64,000 nucleotides of DNA from DATKYQ01 sp035528415 (GTDB taxonomy: Bacteria; Myxococcota; B64-G9). The notes under the pieces are model-generated. The model was given only the letters and a program-made list of their open reading frames with translations, ran no database searches and was not told the origin of the DNA. The stretch spans positions 1 to 64,000 of the forward strand of contig DATKYQ010000030.1 in NCBI GenBank assembly GCA_035528415.1, written 5' to 3'. This document shows, piece by piece, positions 1-7,731 of this stretch (positions are counted from its first letter, which is position 1; every line of letters starts with the position of its first letter). A program made the translations under genes and the position numbers.

Positions 1-6
1 TTATTG

Positions 7-249
7 TCAATCCCCGGCATGCGCTTCCACCGATTGCCAGTCGCGGACAGTCACTGCGCCGCTGGTTTCCTCCTCAATCCTTAGCGCGAGCGCCAGGGAT
101 GGACGCCGGTCCGCCCTGCAAAGCCTATCAAGAGAGGTACGGGTAATCCCAAGCTTGGCGGCGAATTCATCGCGAGAGAACCGAGACTTGTCCAGCCACC
201 TGGACAAGGGCGTCTGTCTCTTTCTGGGCCTTCCAATTCTTGCTTCCAT
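7..249 (-). CDS. small XRE/Cro-like helix-turn-helix protein
   Basis: An 80-residue basic protein. Residues about 25-60 read as a Cro/CI-type helix-turn-helix (FAAKLGITRTSLDRLCRADR), the usual arrangement of a DNA-binding domain that picks operators or acts as an antitoxin or phage-type repressor. A GTG 33 nt upstream would add 11 residues, but a TATAAT box lies inside that extension, so the ATG at 249 is the better start. The N-terminus is rich in Arg/Lys. It is the first gene in the window, so any partner to the left is unseen. The product is probably a transcriptional regulator; its target is unknown. Confidence 0.65.
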   Translation of the reverse strand: MEARIGRPRKRQTPLSRWLDKSRFSRDEFAAKLGITRTSLDRLCRADRRPSLALALRIEEETSGAVTVRDWQSVEAHAGD

Positions 250-262
250 GAATCCGGTTGGG

Positions 263-291
263 ATTATATCCAACGCAACCACTATTCAACA
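263..291 (-). promoter_or_regulatory. sigma70-like promoter of the HTH gene
   Basis: On the minus strand a perfect TATAAT (268-263) follows TGTTGA (291-286) at 17 nt spacing. Transcription would begin near 256, leaving a leader of under 10 nt before the ATG at 249 and no clear Shine-Dalgarno, so the mRNA would be nearly leaderless. Confidence 0.5.
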
Positions 292-370
292 CCTTTTCGG
301 TTTGGTCTTCAGTGCCTCAACTCGTTGAGGGAAGCCCGCGCTTGCTTCCAGATGGCGAGCGTCACGCCAC

Positions 371-477
371 CATCTCCATGATGGCGGTTCGATAATCGTC
401 CACTTTCGGGAGTAAAAAAGTCCACCAATCCCGGCGGGCTTTTTTCTTGTCTATTGAGTTCGCTCACCCTTCTCGAC
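371..477. repeat. imperfect direct repeat, copy A (partner at 8156-8250)
   Basis: Bases 371-400 match 8156-8185 at 29 of 30 positions. Similarity continues with GGGAGT, a terminator-like hairpin and GAGTTCG followed by TCA in both copies. Both copies are in the same orientation and about 7.8 kb apart, bracketing the K+ uptake and two-component genes. They could be element ends, attachment sites or 3' ends of duplicated genes. The conserved 30 nt can be read on the minus strand as coding for the same short peptide, with changes mostly at third codon positions. Confidence 0.7.
414..445. terminator. bidirectional intrinsic terminator within repeat A
   Basis: AAAAAAGTCC (414-423) pairs with GGGCTTTTTT (436-445) around a 12-nt loop. 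A and T tracts on both sides allow termination on either strand. It lies downstream of the ORF6N remnant and trkA on the minus strand, so it would end the K+ operon transcript. Confidence 0.65.
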
Positions 478-513
478 GCCGAATCCGATCCGCCTCCTTG
501 GTAAGACCGGTTC

Positions 514-757
514 CTAAATGAGACGCCGGATTGCGTCGAAGATTGCCCGGATGCTTTCGTCATGGATCGCCACCGAGAGCATGGCCACACCCTGTTCGGT
601 GAAAACCCTGGGCAAGTACTTTCGGTGCTGCCCACGACCGGTCTTTAAAGGTCACAATTTGTGACCTTAAAGAATCGAATTCCTCATCGGTGAGTTGGAA
701 CATGAAATCTTCTGGAAATCTCTGCAGATTACGCCTAATTGCCTGGTTCAACACCGG
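514..757 (-). pseudogene. ORF6N-domain protein remnant, 5'-truncated and frameshifted
   Basis: From about 757 the minus strand encodes a typical ORF6N core (LNQAIRRNLQRFPEDFMFQL). After a frame change near 620-600 it continues with FTEQGVAMLSVAIHDESIR and stops at 514. ORF6N proteins are DNA-binding proteins of phages and mobile islands. The N-terminus is missing and the two halves are out of frame, so this is a decayed gene. Its start overlaps the end of trkA, whose stop codon lies in ORF6N-derived DNA. It marks past mobile-element activity at this edge of the K+ locus. Confidence 0.75.
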
Positions 758-1667
758 ACGGGGCCGTATTCGGTGACGCACTCGTGGGAGTCGTCGGGGG
801 TGGTTGTGCATGTGCGGGCGTGGGTGTCGCCGGGGTCGGCCGGCGCTCGGGTGCTGGGTGTGCGGGCTGGTGGCTCACACTGGGGCCAGCAGCCTCCATT
901 GCAGAAGCCGCGATGGCAGAAAGCGCAGCCTTGGGCTCGACGTCCTGAGGTCTGGTGGCCGGTGGCGTGTTGCCGTTCTTTGCGACCGACTTTTCGATTT
1001 CACCAGGAGCCTCCCGCATCTTCAGGATGTCGAACTCCCTGCCGATCATGACGAGCACATCGTCCTGTTCGATGACCTGCTCTGGCCCCGGCAAGAACAC
1101 GAAGGTCTCGCCCTGATGCTTCTTGATGGCGATCACGAAGAGGCCGAATCGGTTGCGGATCTGTAAGCTGATCAACGACCGCCCACAAAAGCCGCCCGGT
1201 GCGGCGATGTCCATCACCCGGTAGTCCTTGGCCAACGGGATGAAGTCGAGCAGGTTCGGGTTGAGCATCTGCAGGGCGAGCCGTTCTGCGGTCTCACGCT
1301 CCGGGAACACGATGTGCTCCGCACCCACCGACTTGAGAATGTCCGCGTGGTCGGCGCTGTCCGCCTTGGCGCGTATCACAGGCACGCCAATGCGCTTGAG
1401 ATGCAGGGTGCACAGGATGCTGGCCTCCAGGCTCTCGCCGATGCTGACCACCGCCTCGTCGAAATCGGACGACACCACGGATGCGAGCGCGGCGAAGTCG
1501 CGCGCGTCGAGACAAAGCGCGCGCTGAACGTCTTCGGTGATGGCGTTCACCCGATTGATGTCATTGTCGAGCGCCAGGACCTCGCAGTGCCGAGCCAACG
1601 AACGGGCTAGACCGGAGCCGAAATGCCCCAGACCGACGACACAGATATGTCTGCTGTTTCTCTTCAT
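735..1667 (-). CDS. trkA: Trk/Ktr K+ uptake regulatory subunit TrkA
   Basis: A 310-residue cytosolic RCK protein that binds nucleotide and gates the TrkH channel. Residues about 8-120 form a TrkA-N Rossmann domain with VVGLGHFGSG. Residues about 140-220 form a TrkA-C domain (VIEQDDVLVMIG). Residues from about 225 on are a Pro/Ala/Thr-rich tail not usual for the family. The ATG at 1667 overlaps the trkH stop as ATGA, so the two are translationally coupled; an upstream in-frame extension to 1781 lies wholly inside trkH and is rejected. The last residues and the stop come from DNA that in another frame is the ORF6N remnant, so the native C-terminus was probably replaced. A single RCK unit is closer to KtrA than to the two-unit E. 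coli TrkA. Confidence 0.92.
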   Translation of the reverse strand: MKRNSRHICVVGLGHFGSGLARSLARHCEVLALDNDINRVNAITEDVQRALCLDARDFAALASVVSSDFDEAVVSIGESLEASILCTLHLKRIGVPVIRAKADSADHADILKSVGAEHIVFPERETAERLALQMLNPNLLDFIPLAKDYRVMDIAAPGGFCGRSLISLQIRNRFGLFVIAIKKHQGETFVFLPGPEQVIEQDDVLVMIGREFDILKMREAPGEIEKSVAKNGNTPPATRPQDVEPKAALSAIAASAMEAAGPSVSHQPAHPAPERRPTPATPTPAHAQPPPTTPTSASPNTAPSGVEPGN

Positions 1668-3034
1668 CCGATCATGACCCTTCCTTCGGGATATCGAACC
1701 CCTGGCGTCTTGCGGGTGAACATCCACAAGGCGAGGGTGAGCGGCCCGAGACGCCCCACGAACATGGTGACGATGATCCAAAGCTGTCCGACGACGCTCA
1801 GCTTCGGGGTCAACCCCGTAGACAGCCCCACCGTCCCGAATGCGGAGATCTGCTCGAACACAACCTCATGCATGCCGACGCCGGGCCGGGAGCCCTCGGT
1901 CGCGAGGAGCAACAAGATGCCCACCAGGTTCCAGACGACAGCAAGGCCAATGATCATCGAGACGCGCCTCGTGATTTCACCGGAGATATGACGCCCGAAC
2001 AGTCGTGGCGACTTGTCTCCGCGCAAACGGCTCCGGAGCTTGGCGAACCAGAGGGCGAAGGTCGTAGTCTTGATACCGCCGGCGCAGGACCCCGGCGAGC
2101 CTCCGATGAACATCAACATCACCAGCAAGAACAATGGCGCCAGCCCAAGGCTGCCGATGTCCACGGTGTTGAAGCCCGCAGTCCGCGCCGTCACCGACTG
2201 GAACAGAGCGCCGAACATGCGATCTGACCAGGAGCTTTCCGCCGACGTGAGACCGAAGAGAAGGAGAAACGCAAAGCCTGAGAGGACCAGGAGCGCGCTT
2301 GTCCACAGCGCGACTCTGGAGCTCAAGGTGATCCTCCGAAGTCCCTCTCCGTTGCCCTTGTTGGGTGGCACGAGCCTTCGCCAGACATCGACCATCACGG
2401 GGTGCCCGATGCCGCCCATGACGATGAGGATCATCACCGCCGTGATGACGAGCGGGTTGCCGCGAAGACCCGTCAGACTGTCCGAGTAGAGCGAGAAGCC
2501 CGCGTTGCAAAAGGCCGAGATGGAATGAAAGACCGCAGAATACGCGGCATGTGCTGCGCCCTTGGTTGGCAACATGCCGACGAAGAGCAGCACGGCGCCA
2601 ACCGTTTCCGCGGTCAGCACGAAATAGAGGACTCTCTTGAAGATGCCTCGGAATTCGCTGGCCACCTCGCGCTGCAACATGGAGCTCGACAGCGCAGCCT
2701 GGGCGCGCAGAGACAGGCGGCGACCGAGGAGCTGGAAGGCGAGCCCCGCAAAGGACATGACGCCGATGCCGCCGGCCTGGATCAACAGCAGGATGACGAT
2801 CTGCCCGAACGCCGTGTAGTCGGCGCCGGTATCGACAACAACGAGGCCAGTGACGCACACCGCAGAGGTCGCGGTGAACAGCGCATCCAAGAAGCCCACG
2901 CTCCCCCGATGAGCCCAGGGAAGACAGAGCAGCAGCGTCCCAAGAGCAATGAGGGCGCCGAAGCCGCCAACCAGCAGTCCCTCCGGTGAACGGTCGGCAA
3001 TGGCCTGTCGGATGTCGGCGAGGCGGTCAAACAT
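1664..3034 (-). CDS. trkH: Trk/Ktr K+ channel subunit TrkH (KtrB-like)
   Basis: A 456-residue inner-membrane K+ translocating subunit. The four pore loops with their filter glycines are visible: SAVCVTGL near residue 60, SAFCNAGFSL near 175, TARTAGFNT near 285, and SAFGTVGLSTG near 395. Several hydrophobic helices flank each loop, as expected for the four-fold M1-P-M2 fold. It works with TrkA, encoded immediately downstream with ATGA overlap. The start overlaps the end of the 163-aa gene upstream by 8 nt, so the three genes are one operon, apparently driven by the sigma54-type promoter at 3555-3570. Length fits KtrB/TrkH. Confidence 0.95.
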   Translation of the reverse strand: MFDRLADIRQAIADRSPEGLLVGGFGALIALGTLLLCLPWAHRGSVGFLDALFTATSAVCVTGLVVVDTGADYTAFGQIVILLLIQAGGIGVMSFAGLAFQLLGRRLSLRAQAALSSSMLQREVASEFRGIFKRVLYFVLTAETVGAVLLFVGMLPTKGAAHAAYSAVFHSISAFCNAGFSLYSDSLTGLRGNPLVITAVMILIVMGGIGHPVMVDVWRRLVPPNKGNGEGLRRITLSSRVALWTSALLVLSGFAFLLLFGLTSAESSWSDRMFGALFQSVTARTAGFNTVDIGSLGLAPLFLLVMLMFIGGSPGSCAGGIKTTTFALWFAKLRSRLRGDKSPRLFGRHISGEITRRVSMIIGLAVVWNLVGILLLLATEGSRPGVGMHEVVFEQISAFGTVGLSTGLTPKLSVVGQLWIIVTMFVGRLGPLTLALWMFTRKTPGVRYPEGRVMIG

Positions 3035-3518
3035 CGGAGCCTCCCGGGCGTCGATGCGGGCATTCGCTGTCGCCCAACAGACACCAGCGATCGAGGTGGT
3101 GCCTCGCGAGCACCATTCTGTCGAGGTGACAACCGCAGACCGAGAGCGTGGTGCCGTCTATGGTCTTGGTATGCAAATGGGGACAGATACCCTGGACCAG
3201 CTCCGAGAGGTTCTCGATGGCAGGAGGACGTCTGGCGCCTCGCCGTTCCACCACCCACGCCTGGTCCACACTGAAAGGCTTGAGCGACTCGACCCAGTCC
3301 GCCGACGGATGAGGACTCGCGATGACGACGTTGCCATCCTTGGCCAGCGCCTGGACGAGCCTCAGAGTCGCGACGAGCAGATCGTGCTCGACATCAGGCG
3401 CCTCCGTACGGAGGAGCACCTGGGCGTCGGGCACGTCCACCAGGCTGGCCAACCCGCTTGGCACATCGGGCCACGGCGTCCATCCCAGCTGTTCTCGTTG
3501 TCGGGTCCAAATCTCCAT
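3027..3518 (-). CDS. uncharacterised 163-aa protein of the K+ operon
   Basis: I do not recognise this family. It is a soluble-looking protein with no signal peptide. Residues about 25-95 show alternating hydrophobic strands and helices (VVIASPHPSADWVESL), and the C-terminal third is Cys/His-rich (SVCGCHLDRMVLARHH then CLLGDSECPH), suggesting metal or redox binding. The ATG at 3518 has a GGAG 7 nt upstream; a longer reading to 3764 crosses the sigma54-type promoter and is rejected. It overlaps trkH by 8 nt and is the first gene of the operon, so it probably senses or tunes K+ uptake. That role is inference only. Confidence 0.7.
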   Translation of the reverse strand: MEIWTRQREQLGWTPWPDVPSGLASLVDVPDAQVLLRTEAPDVEHDLLVATLRLVQALAKDGNVVIASPHPSADWVESLKPFSVDQAWVVERRGARRPPAIENLSELVQGICPHLHTKTIDGTTLSVCGCHLDRMVLARHHLDRWCLLGDSECPHRRPGGSDV

Positions 3519-3554
3519 GCTTGCTCCAGGCGAAGTCGCCCGGAGAGACTCAAA

Positions 3555-3570
3555 AGCACGGAGTGTGCCG
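3555..3570 (-). promoter_or_regulatory. sigma54 (-24/-12) promoter of the K+ uptake operon
   Basis: The minus strand reads CGGCACACTCCGTGCT. Compared with the consensus TGGCACGNNNNTTGCW it keeps GG at -24 and GC at -12 with exact spacing and the CAC after GG. The predicted start is near 3543, about 25 nt before the ATG at 3518. An NtrC-family activator gene lies directly upstream on the same strand, and a palindrome suitable as its enhancer lies about 190 bp upstream. Confidence 0.7.
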
Positions 3571-3733
3571 AACAGGAAAAGCCATTGACAACGGACGGTT
3601 AAGCGTTCCTGCGGCCAATGCCACAACTGAACAGCTTGCAGCATGAACGGTGGCGGCCCGTGCAGATGTGGTGGCACAGACGGCAATATTGGCCGGCCTC
3701 CAGTATTCGTTGCGCATTGCGAGCTGCAAGCCA

Positions 3734-3750
3734 CCTTGCAGGCTGCAAGG
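3734..3750. promoter_or_regulatory. 17-bp perfect palindrome, likely NtrC-type enhancer site
   Basis: CCTTGCAG-G-CTGCAAGG is a perfect inverted repeat about 190-200 bp upstream of the predicted sigma54 start. A further half-site GCTGCAAG lies at 3723-3730. Position and symmetry fit an upstream activating site for the response regulator encoded at 3768-5102. Confidence 0.55.
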
Positions 3751-3767
3751 CGTACAGGTAACACCCT

Positions 3768-5102
3768 TTAAATACTGTACGTTTTTCTCTTCCGCCAGAG
3801 CGTAGAGGGGTCGATACCAAGGCGGTGTGCCGTTTCTTCGAGAGGTAACCCAAGCGCCAGGGCCCTGCGGATCTGCCGTTCTTCGAGCTCCACGAGCGGC
3901 AGCAACTCGTCCTCGGTTCCGTTCGTCGCTGGGACCTCTGCCATCCGAGCGGGCAGATGGTTCATGCGGATGGTCCGCCCCGGGCAGAGCAAGACCGCGC
4001 GCTCCACCGTGTGAGCGAGCTCGCGCACGTTGCCAGGCCAGTTGTATCGGATCAGACTTTGCTCGACTTCTTGTTCCCAGCCCGTCACCCGCCGGTCGTG
4101 CGATCGGCTGAACGCGGATGCGAAGTCACGGGCCAGCAGCAGGATGTCCTCGGGCCTGTTGCGCAGCGGCGGGATGGCGAGATCAACGACACTCAAGCGG
4201 TAGAAAAGGTCCTCGCGAAAGACCTTCTCGCGGACCATATCCTCGAGGTCTCGGTTGGTCGCCGCGATGATGCGCGCGTCGACTGAGCGAGGAGTTGGAT
4301 CTCCGAGTCGCTCGTAGGTCCGGTCCTCGACCAACCGCAGGAGCTTGCCTTGCAGGTGGAGGGGGATCTCACCTATTTCGTCCAGGAACAACGTGCCGCC
4401 CTGCGCGGTCTCGACCTTGCCGGTCTTGTCCGAAACGGCTCCAGTGAAGGCGCCTCGTTTGTGCCCGAACAGCTCCGACTCGAGCAGCGACTCTTGGAAC
4501 GAGGTGCAGTCCACGGTGACAAAGGGTCCCCGGCTTCGGGGGCTCGTGGCATGGATCAGCCTGGCGAGCAGCGTCTTGCCCGTGCCGCTCTCACCCGTGA
4601 TGAGTATCGTCGCCTCCGACGAGGCCACCTCGCGAGCGACCTCGAGCAGGTGCAGGGTCGCCGAGTTCTGAGTCGCGAAGTCCGCCTTGAAGGGCAGCTC
4701 ACCCACGCGGCGCTTCAGGCCGGCCACCTCATACTGGAGCTGCCGGACGCGCTCGATCTGGCGCAGGCGGTGCCGGACCTGGTCCGGTGAAAACGGCTTG
4801 GTCACATAGTCGAAGGCCCCCTCTTTCATCGCCTCGACGGCGGTCTCGATCGAGCCATGGGCCGTGATAATCACGGTCTCGACGTCGCGGTGTTTGTCGC
4901 GCAGGTGACGCAGCACGTCCGTCCCGCTAATGCCCGGAAGCTGCAGATCCACCAGGGCGACGTCCACGCTATGCTGGCTCAGTCGCTCCAGCGCTTCTTC
5001 GCCGCTCGCCGACGTCACCACCTCATAACCGTCGTCGCGAAGCATGATTTCGAGCGTCCGCACGATGTGCGGATCGTCATCGACCACGAGTATTCTGCTC
5101 AT
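3768..5102 (-). CDS. NtrC-family sigma54 response regulator
   Basis: A 444-residue three-domain regulator. Residues 1-120 are a receiver with acidic pocket D8-D10, phospho-acceptor D52 (VALVDLQLPG) and K in VTKPF. Residues about 145-380 are the AAA+ sigma54-interaction domain with Walker A GESGTGKT, the sigma54 loop GAFTGA and Walker B GGTLFLDEIGE. The C-terminus is a Fis-like helix-turn-helix (EETAHRLGIDPSTLWRKRK). It lies 14 nt downstream of the histidine kinase, so they form a two-component pair. The neighbouring sigma54-type promoter and palindrome indicate that it activates the 163-aa/trkH/trkA operon. Confidence 0.95.
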   Translation of the reverse strand: MSRILVVDDDPHIVRTLEIMLRDDGYEVVTSASGEEALERLSQHSVDVALVDLQLPGISGTDVLRHLRDKHRDVETVIITAHGSIETAVEAMKEGAFDYVTKPFSPDQVRHRLRQIERVRQLQYEVAGLKRRVGELPFKADFATQNSATLHLLEVAREVASSEATILITGESGTGKTLLARLIHATSPRSRGPFVTVDCTSFQESLLESELFGHKRGAFTGAVSDKTGKVETAQGGTLFLDEIGEIPLHLQGKLLRLVEDRTYERLGDPTPRSVDARIIAATNRDLEDMVREKVFREDLFYRLSVVDLAIPPLRNRPEDILLLARDFASAFSRSHDRRVTGWEQEVEQSLIRYNWPGNVRELAHTVERAVLLCPGRTIRMNHLPARMAEVPATNGTEDELLPLVELEERQIRRALALGLPLEETAHRLGIDPSTLWRKRKTYSI

Positions 5103-5116
5103 CGCTCACACTCCCT

Positions 5117-6901
5117 TCATGCCGGAAGCCTGATATGGAACCGGGTGCCAACGCCTGGCTCGCTTTCGGCCTTGATGCTGCCACCGTGTGCCTCCATGAT
5201 CTCTCTCGCAATCGCGAGACCCAGGCCGTGCGTGCCGGGCTGCGGTTCGTCGTCCAGAGACACATAGGGTTGGAAAATCTGGTCGATGTCCTCGGCCGAG
5301 ATCCCCGCACCGGTATCCTTGACGGTGACTTCGATCCAGTCCGAGACTCGCTCCACCGTGACTTCGATTCGGCCGCCGCGATCGGTGTATCGCAGCGCGT
5401 TTCCCGCGATGTTGGTGATGACCCAGGGGAACTTGACCGGGTCCACGCTGGCCAGGATCTGCCGGTCTTCCATCGGCACCACGAGCTCGATGCCCCTATC
5501 CTCGGCCTGCGGGGCAAGCGGCCGAAGGGCGGAGCGCAACAGGCGGACGATGTTCACTCGTCGGGTCTTGAGCGCCAGGTCCGGCGTCACATCCCTAGCA
5601 GCCTCGATGAGGTCTGAGACCAGCGCCGAAAGGCTGTTGCAGTTCTCTGTGGCGATGGAGAGAAGCTCGGCGTGGGCGGGCGCCAGTTCCTTGAGCTTCT
5701 CCCGCAACAGATTGACCGACATCGAGAGCGAAGTCATCGGCGTCTTGAGCTGATGCGAGAGCATCGAGATGAACCTCCGCCTCGACTCCTCGAAACGCCG
5801 CTGTTCGGTCACGTCCCAGAACAGCAACAGATAACCCTCCACCGAGCCGTCACCGGAGGTCACTGTCAGCACCCGAGGCCTGTAAATGCGTTCTTCGCCG
5901 TCGATCTCGTAAAGCAGCTCACCCAGGTCTCGTTCGGCTTGGTACTCGCCCGAGAGCAACGGCGTGAGCACCTTGCGGACATCCTCGCGGAGCTGGAGCG
6001 CGTCGAGTCGGGCGCCCTCGATGCTGCCGGGGCCCAGAACCATGCGGGCGACACGGTTCATGGTCATCACCCGGTGCTGGTCGTCGAGGAGGACCAGGCC
6101 CTCGAGCACCTCGTTCATCACAAAGGCCAGGCGACCTTGCAGGTGGGACAGCTTGCGATTCTGCTCGTCCTCGTAACGCGCCAGCCGCTCGAGTAGGGCG
6201 TCCAGCTCCTGGCGAAGGCGTCCGATCTCGTCGAGGTTTTGTCGACCGTTGGTTTTGTCTGTGCCGTCGTGCGGGTTGAGTGCCACGTGCAAGCGGTCGG
6301 CAACCTGCGTGACCGGGCGAGAGATGCGGCCGGCAGAGAACAGCGCGAAGAACGCGAGGGCGACCATCGCGGCCAAGGCGGTTCCGGCCACGGCGCCAAG
6401 CATCATGCGCGCCACGCGGCGGGTCTCCTGTTCATACTCGATCATCGCCTGCTCGTTCAGAGAGATCAGCTCCTCCAGGTCCTCGTAGAGAGCTTCGACC
6501 GCTCCGCGAAGGGTTCGCAGAGCTTCGGGAGGGAGCTCTTCCTGTTGAGCGAGCGTGGGTCGCAGGCCGTTCCATTTCGACCGGATGCGTTCGAGCACCA
6601 CGGTTTCGCCGCTCTCCGTGATATTCGACTCACAGCGGTGCAGCGATTCTTCGAACGTCGCCACCATCTGCTCGGGGCCCGCGTCAGTCAGTCCGGCGGC
6701 TCCATGTCCCTCGCGGGATTCCAAATGGCGCAGGGCGCGCTCCATCCGTCGGGTTTCCTGGATGCTCCGGTAGTTGTCGGCCAGGATGCGGCCGGCGGCC
6801 TGTTCGAGGTGGCGCAGCGAGTAGATCCCGATTCCACCAACCATCCCGAGTAGCACGGCCGGAATCAACATCGCGAGCAGCAGCTTTCTGCGCAGCGGCA
6901 T
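5117..6901 (-). CDS. membrane sensor histidine kinase, partner of the NtrC regulator
   Basis: A 594-residue sensor kinase. A first membrane helix (about 7-28) is followed by a helical periplasmic domain (about 30-175), a second membrane helix (about 183-205), a HAMP linker, a coiled segment, a PAS domain (about 270-385), HisKA with phospho-His in SMLSHQLKTPM (about 400) and HATPase_c with VKDTGAGIS and GLGLAIA. The ATG at 6901 directly follows the HTH gene stop; an extension to 7015 overlaps that gene and is rejected. It would phosphorylate the regulator encoded 14 nt downstream. The periplasmic helical bundle resembles chemoreceptor-type sensors; the ligand is unknown. Confidence 0.93.
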   Translation of the reverse strand: MPLRRKLLLAMLIPAVLLGMVGGIGIYSLRHLEQAAGRILADNYRSIQETRRMERALRHLESREGHGAAGLTDAGPEQMVATFEESLHRCESNITESGETVVLERIRSKWNGLRPTLAQQEELPPEALRTLRGAVEALYEDLEELISLNEQAMIEYEQETRRVARMMLGAVAGTALAAMVALAFFALFSAGRISRPVTQVADRLHVALNPHDGTDKTNGRQNLDEIGRLRQELDALLERLARYEDEQNRKLSHLQGRLAFVMNEVLEGLVLLDDQHRVMTMNRVARMVLGPGSIEGARLDALQLREDVRKVLTPLLSGEYQAERDLGELLYEIDGEERIYRPRVLTVTSGDGSVEGYLLLFWDVTEQRRFEESRRRFISMLSHQLKTPMTSLSMSVNLLREKLKELAPAHAELLSIATENCNSLSALVSDLIEAARDVTPDLALKTRRVNIVRLLRSALRPLAPQAEDRGIELVVPMEDRQILASVDPVKFPWVITNIAGNALRYTDRGGRIEVTVERVSDWIEVTVKDTGAGISAEDIDQIFQPYVSLDDEPQPGTHGLGLAIAREIMEAHGGSIKAESEPGVGTRFHIRLPA

Positions 6902-6906
6902 CGGCC

Positions 6907-7134
6907 TCACTTCCTCCCTGGCGGTTCGGTGCCGTTTGGAGCCATGCCCTGTGGTGCGTCCCGCCCGACCCGGTGCTGGATCCATGCGTCGATGTCGGCC
7001 CGGCGGAAGCGCCACTGGCCGCCGACCTTGAACCCGGGCAGCGCCCCATCCTTGGCCATGGTGTAGGCCGTCTTCTCGCCGATGCGCAGCAGATCAGCCA
7101 CCTCCCTGATGTTCAGGATCTCGCTCATCGCCAT
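6907..7134 (-). CDS. excisionase/MerR-like small HTH protein
   Basis: A 75-residue protein with the HTH_17 (excisionase family) fold: EILNIREVADLLRIGEKTAY then a wing GFKVGGQWRFRRADIDAWI. Such domains bind DNA in prophage excisionases and also as stand-alone regulators. AGGAGG lies 6 nt before the ATG at 7134. It is the first gene of the HTH/kinase/NtrC operon, which ends before the sigma54-type promoter. Being so close to a kinase, it is more likely a regulator than a recombination factor, but the flanking direct repeats keep the second reading open. Confidence 0.8.
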   Translation of the reverse strand: MAMSEILNIREVADLLRIGEKTAYTMAKDGALPGFKVGGQWRFRRADIDAWIQHRVGRDAPQGMAPNGTEPPGRK

Positions 7135-7274
7135 GCGGGTTCCTCCTGGTCTTGCTTGGAAGAATTACCAGAATTCGCCAAGAATCACAATGAAACACCT
7201 TATATTACATACTTGTCGAACTGGCTCCCGCATTGCCTTGCCTTCATCACCCGACAACGCCGGTGTGGTCACCG

Positions 7275-7290
7275 TGGCACGCCCTTTCCC
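7275..7290 (+). promoter_or_regulatory. partial sigma54-like motif before a small ORF
   Basis: TGGCACGCCCTTTCCC matches the -24 half of the sigma54 consensus exactly, but the -12 half has TTCCC instead of TTGCW. Predicted transcription would begin near 7301, inside the ribosome-binding site of the ORF at 7311. It may be a degenerate promoter or a silent sigma54 binding site. Confidence 0.25.
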
Positions 7291-7310
7291 CCGGGCCGAG
7301 GAGGTGAACC

Positions 7311-7523
7311 ATGATCCAATTGCCCGTACCGGAACCGCCGACCCCGCGCGAGGTGGTGATCCAGATCCTGGCTGAAGGGCTCTGGGTGCTGGTTGTGCGC
7401 GGCTGTAAAACAGACCTACCCAGAGAATCGCGAGAGCGCGCGCCAAGGGACCACGCGCGACCTATAAGCCGTGTCGTCGGAGAGGTTGCGTCTGATCATC
7501 AGAACCGCATTGCGATTCGATAG
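7311..7523 (+). CDS. hypothetical 70-aa protein
   Basis: A 70-residue ORF with a very strong ribosome-binding site (GAGGAGGTGA, 3 nt before the ATG). The first 30 residues (REVVIQILAEGLWVLVVRGC) are hydrophobic enough for one membrane helix or an amphipathic segment; the rest is Arg-rich and looks poorly structured. No family recognised. It is divergent from the HTH/kinase/NtrC operon and sits between it and a good intrinsic terminator. The stretch from 7135 to 7804 otherwise holds only that terminator and promoter-like motifs. Confidence 0.4.
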   Translation: MIQLPVPEPPTPREVVIQILAEGLWVLVVRGCKTDLPRESRERAPRDHARPISRVVGEVASDHQNRIAIR

Positions 7524-7640
7524 CACTTCGCAACACCAATCAATATCAGCACCTACACAGCTTGAGACGAGTTCCCGATCTTGCGTTTTTCAAGAGAGCG
7601 CGGTTGTATGTTGGGTGCTCTGGCGAGCCAAAATCATTCG

Positions 7641-7668
7641 GGCCCGTCGCAAGACGGGCCTTTTTGTT
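7641..7668 (+). terminator. intrinsic terminator
   Basis: GGCCCGTC (7641-7648) pairs perfectly with GACGGGCC (7653-7660) around a GCAA tetraloop and is followed by TTTTTGTT. It would end transcripts from the small ORF at 7311. Confidence 0.85.
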
Positions 7669-7731
7669 AACAGCGCCCCGCCGTCGTCACCCCCTAAGGT
7701 GCCATCCTCTTCGTGGCGGGCAAGGAAGGCT

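Noticed and set aside
376..400. GGTTCGATAATC in both repeats looks like a tRNA T-loop, hinting at a tRNA attachment site
   Set aside because: The flanking bases cannot form a T-stem or acceptor stem, and no anticodon arm lies near either copy.
309..635. Minus-strand ORF of 108 codons through repeat copy A
   Set aside because: It runs across the terminator, the repeat and the ORF6N remnant in a non-matching frame; no ribosome-binding site and no recognisable domain.
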